Notes under the pieces: generated by a model | What the model was told of the DNA's origin: nothing | Seen by the model: the letters and a program-made list of their open reading frames with translations, nothing else | The model's database searches: none | Part shown: one piece after another, positions 60,330-64,000 of the stretch | Position numbering within the stretch: position 1 is the first letter of the stretch | Layout: every line of letters starts with the position of its first letter | Assembly: GCA_050084985.1 (NCBI GenBank) | Contig: JBITNC010000001.1 | Span: 118,544,001 to 118,608,000, forward strand | Length of the DNA: 64,000 nt | Source of the DNA: Nageia nagi | Taxonomy: Eukaryota; Pinophyta | Direction of reading: 5' to 3' | Made by a program: the position numbers and the translations under genes

Positions 60330-61880
60330 CTTATCCTCATTATAAAAAAAATAAATTAATGTACATTTCCTTTACCTTGATAATGATTTCCTCATTCCCA
60401 TGGCTTTTTGAAGTGAAAATACTTACCTTGTTCCCTTAGTTTTCTCCTAGTGGTTGCATCCATCTAGCCCATCCTGGAGTGGGGAAAGGTTTGAATTTTC
60501 TAGTTTCCTCTTTCTCTTTCATTTATGTGTTTGTTCCCATTTGAGGATATTCATATTAGGTTCCAAATCATAGGCTTCCTTTAATGCATCATTAAGGGGT
60601 TTTATCCTTGATATCTTCACCATTCCTTGCAAGCGTTCCATAAATCCCTCTACAAAGTTGAAGGTCAACCTTTCCTTTGAAATGTTGTGGATCATTATTG
60701 CTATATTCTAGAATTCTAAAATAAAGTCATACACTATTTCTTATTATCTCAAGCATGTAAGCTCTCTAAAATAATCATTCTCTTGTTTCCTATCAAACCA
60801 TTTTACTAGTCTCCTAGCAAACTCCTCAAAAGAGGAAATGTGAGAGTATTTTTGACTAATTACCCCATGCTACCACCATTTGATAGCATCTCCCTCAAAA
60901 TGCAATGATGAAAAATGGATCAATCCTCCTCCACCATATTCAATCTTAAAGTGAATTATGTATGTAGTTGGTGAAGCTAATCTCTAGCCGTCATCTTCAT
61001 CCCATCATACATCAAAACCTATGTCTTATTAAATTTTTCTTCAACTCTCTTTTATCACCACACATTTCCTTGTGAGTGTGTACCATGAGTGCTACTCCTT
61101 TTTATACCTAAAATCTCAAAATAGATATTTAAATATATATATTTCCTTAATTCTAAATCAAGCATGGAATATTATCTAAAAAATTTATTCAATTCAAGAG
61201 GGTTTGGAACCTAATTCTTTACCTAATTCAAATATCTCTTGATGAACATTGGATTTGATGGCTTAGAAATGATGGATGACTCTCCTATATTTCTAATGTA
61301 CTCCTCTAGGAATCTCCCTAGGAGAGGTTTAGTCCCATGTGGTATGTACCCTATGAGAATGGAATCTCATGAACACATGCTCCTAGTGAATCATGGATTC
61401 ATGATGAGTAGATCCTCTATCCCTCAAGTTATGTGATCTTCTCATACTATGATCCCTCTCATGTTCTTCCTCTTATCTTATTTCTTCTTCTTCATCCAAA
61501 ATAGCATTTGGGGGGCTCACATTTCTCTTTGGGGGTTCTTCCTTTTGGAACCAAGCATCAAATTTGGATGTATGATTCTATACTTTAGTCATATTCTTCA
61601 TGGTAGAAAAGAACTCATTAAACTTTCTTTCCAATCTAGATTCCCTATTTAGTGTAGATCTTCTCCTTCTTATGGATGGTAGGGATCTACCTCTCTTGGC
61701 TGAATTACATTCTCCATAATGCTCCTAATCTTGAATGTCCTCCAGCCATGGCCTATGATAATTATTTTGAGTGTATCTAGTTGGGGTTTCTTCTTGCAAC
61801 ACCACCTTTCCACCTTTCTTAGTTGAAGACATTTCCCTTGTGGTACTAGATCTAGTGTAATAATTATGAATGATAGGACT
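60330..61880 (-). pseudogene. gypsy gag with decayed zinc knuckle (element G)
   Basis: At 60890-60650 the minus strand gives GDAIKWW, then HISSFEEFARRLVKWFDRKQ and NISKERLTFNFVEGFMERLQ, the core of the retrotransposon gag domain. At 60440-60370, RRKLREQGKYFHFKKPWE is the usual arginine-rich lead-in and zinc knuckle, with the cysteines changed to Tyr and Phe. Stops throughout. The start near the PBS could not be fixed. Confidence 0.8.
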
Positions 61881-61903
61881 CATTCATAAGCTAGCCATAT
61901 CTA

Positions 61904-61915
61904 AGCTCTAATACC
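61904..61915 (-). promoter_or_regulatory. primer binding site of element G
   Basis: The complement reads TGGTATTAGAGC, one change from the initiator-methionine tRNA complement, directly beside the 5' LTR. Confidence 0.85.
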
Positions 61916-61916
61916 A

Positions 61917-63286
61917 CTATAAAATCCCAAATCATACTCAATATGAAAATTATCCAATTAAATATCAAATAATATAAACTTGGACTCCTAAGCATGCCAT
62001 GAACTATTCTAGGGTATCAAATATAAACAACAGTAAGCTAGAAAGCCCAAAAATGTACTTCTTGAGCCAAGAAATACTTCAAAGGCCCAACATATCACTA
62101 GGAGAGTTATTAATCATGCAAAATACATCATAAACAACTCTAAAAATATGGTTTCAAACCAAGTGGAGCAATATATCACCAAACACATCAAAGAACATGA
62201 TAATAAATGAGATACAAGTATGCAACAACTCAATTAGTGATAAAATAATGAGTACAACACAAAGTATGCCCAAGAGGGCTCATGATTGGCCTCCAAGGAG
62301 CCAACTAGGGTATACAACTATGTGGAGATGGATCTTCCTATCAAAACCATTATATAATAATCAAACTCTACCAAATCAGTGGATACCATACTAAAGGGAT
62401 CCCTCATAGGCTAGCTCCTATTTAAAAGAATAGATGTTATTTTAGAATACAATTAGATGTATTCAAATATGTAGACTACTTGTGGATGCCTCAACGTAGG
62501 CAACCTCACAACATAAACATTTACCTTAACCACTAGTCAAAAGGTGTTACAAGGCTCTTGTACTCTCCTTGTGCACTACACTGAAGGATGCTTGATGTCA
62601 CCATGTTTTAAATAATAATAGGGGGTTTTAATATCAAATAAAGTGCATATTTGTAGTGAGGCTCCTTTGACTTTTATAATATATCTTTGCATTTGGATAT
62701 CACTTAGGATTCATCCCAAACATCCATAATCTCCATGTTAGCCTCTTGGAGGCCTAATATAACCAACAAGGGTGCCTAGGGACCAAGGATACCCAATATG
62801 GGTACTTAAAGGCCATAGATGCCAACATGGGATTCTAAGATGCCATGTATGCCAATGTAAGAGTCCAAGGTGTCATGTAGGCGAACATGGGAGTCTAATG
62901 TTCCACATAGATATAGGATCCATGCATGGGTTCTAGGGTATTATCATTAGCCAATGTGGGGGTATAGAATCCTTCCCAAGGTTGGAGCAAGTGCTCAAGC
63001 CCATCGTTGGGTTCTAGGTGTCCATTACGCTATTTTTGATGTTACATGAGGCTTGGTATTCCCATAATCATCATAGGATCTCTAATTCAATTAATTATAA
63101 ATTAAATAACACATCCTAGCTTGGGAGGAAAATTTCCCTCATGGAGCTCACAATGTGGGTCCAATATACCATTATATTTCTATCCTAAGCAACTCATATT
63201 TAATACATGAATAGATAAAATATTTACAAAAGGGAATCCCTAAGATTATAAATTTATTTATTTTTTTAGAAAAAGGGGATGTTATA
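61917..63286 (-). repeat. 5' LTR of element G
   Basis: Direct repeat partner of 57649-59015. Terminal TG..CA is partly lost (starts TATAACATCCCC on the minus strand). Confidence 0.85.
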
Positions 63287-64000
63287 GGTAATATGTGTGT
63301 GTAGTTATGAATTATTAGTTTCATAAGTTGGACATCATTCTTGACTTATATACTTTGAGAGGAGAGGTGATGAAAGGTCCGAAGAGGTGCTAATGCAACA
63401 AGTATTCTTCTTCATTTTCAATATATGTAATCTTGTGAAAAACTTATTTTACCTTGTATTCTTTCACATTTTTAAAATACATATCTATCATGGTGTAACA
63501 CCTAATAATTATTTCTAAAATTAAATTCTTAAAGCTTTTCTTTTTAGGTTTCAATGATTAAAGAGCCTACATGACCAAGAATATCTAGAATGCATTGTAA
63601 TGATTCATTCCAAGAATAATGAAATAAAACTCACTCATGCAATTAATGCATTTATAGCCCACATATAGTAGACTTGCATGGTTGCATGCAAGTAGAACAT
63701 AGTTATTATGTTAGGGTTATTTCCTAAGTGTTTCATAAAATCAAAGAGTTTAAGGGAATCCTTATTGTAGACATCAAAAACATTATCTATTTAAATAAAT
63801 ATTTATAAAAAATGCTTAAAAGAAAAGATGAAATGAACCTATATCAATTATTTTGATTAAATGGGGTTCTTATATAGATAAATTTAAAATGAATGCTACA
63901 AACAAGGCTCAAAACAAGACAAAAAAGAAGAATAAAGACTCTAGAAAGAGGTAGAATCCATATTATGTTGCTTTCTATTGAAATTATGAATCCAATTTCT
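63287..64000. other. repeat-family DNA right of element G
   Basis: No gene. 63355-63430 resembles 55090-55200 (gagaggagaggtgatgaaagg ... gcaaNNaagtattctt), and 63560-63780 resembles 56265-56480. The sequence therefore belongs to the same family as the array on the other side of G. Confidence 0.6.

Larger units (their letters stand above)
57649..63286 (-). mobile_element. Ty3/gypsy element G, gag-protease only
   Basis: Two direct LTRs of about 1.37 kb bound an interior of only 2.9 kb. On the minus strand it has PBS, gag, a decayed zinc knuckle and protease, then about 1 kb without recognisable pol and a PPT. RT, RNase H and integrase are absent, so the element was either a deletion product or a non-autonomous family needing a partner. 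The LTRs are strongly diverged, so it is old. Confidence 0.8.

Noticed and set aside
1-64000. Integrated plant pararetrovirus, CRISPR array, tRNA or rRNA genes
   Set aside because: No movement-protein or pararetroviral RT text, no regular direct-repeat array with unique spacers, and no cloverleaf or rRNA-like sequence was noticed by eye.

Overview
The window looks like non-genic DNA from a large, transposon-rich plant nuclear genome. It is AT-rich and made almost entirely of old, nested LTR retrotransposons. A gymnosperm such as a conifer is plausible, because the copies are very decayed but not deleted; that is an inference, since no host gene here identifies the species. No intact host gene, tRNA, rRNA or CRISPR array was found. 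Nearly every recognisable coding region is broken by stops or frameshifts.

Layout. (1) 1-4670: Ty1/copia element B, minus strand, running off the left edge (INT, PR, gag, a 2.1 kb leader, PBS, short 5' LTR). (2) 4671-8670: copia element A, minus strand (gag fragment, 2.7 kb leader, PBS, 5' LTR). (3) 8722-15641: copia element C, minus strand, with 3' LTR, RNase H, RT, INT, PR and gag; a 1,088 bp CACTA-type DNA transposon (10829-11916) sits in its RT and is flanked by CAC/CAC. (4) 15642-23458: Ty3/gypsy element D, minus strand, Tat-like with dual RNase H, and an inverted duplication of its protease. (5) 24237-37106: Ty3/gypsy element E, plus strand, Tat-like, holding a LINE fragment (26940-28190) and a chromovirus-like gypsy fragment H (28250-29936). 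(6) 38167-38506 and 46970-47060: two halves of a copia LTR, probably the displaced 5' LTR of C, split by element F. (7) 38507-46969: Ty3/gypsy element F, minus strand, the youngest and most interesting element. It keeps a nearly intact integrase, an unrecognised sense ORF downstream of it, a 146-bp tandem repeat, and an antisense plant-mobile-domain (PMD) gene with an apparent GT-AG intron. (8) 47060-57648: mostly featureless AT-rich DNA, with a GC-richer island (about 49430-50680), an almost perfect 168-nt hairpin (50689-50856), a PPR pseudogene (about 52900-53530) and arrays of a ~134-bp repeat. (9) 57649-63286: Ty3/gypsy element G, minus strand, with 1.37 kb LTRs and only gag and protease between them. 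(10) 63287-64000: more of the repeat family seen before G.

The parts do not form a working pathway; they record layered insertion. Element F is the best candidate for something undescribed: a retrotransposon derivative that has lost gag, PR, RT and RNase H but carries two extra genes, one antisense and intron-bearing, one sense and of unknown family. All element borders come from reading repeats, PBS and PPT by eye and should be taken as good to a few bases at best.
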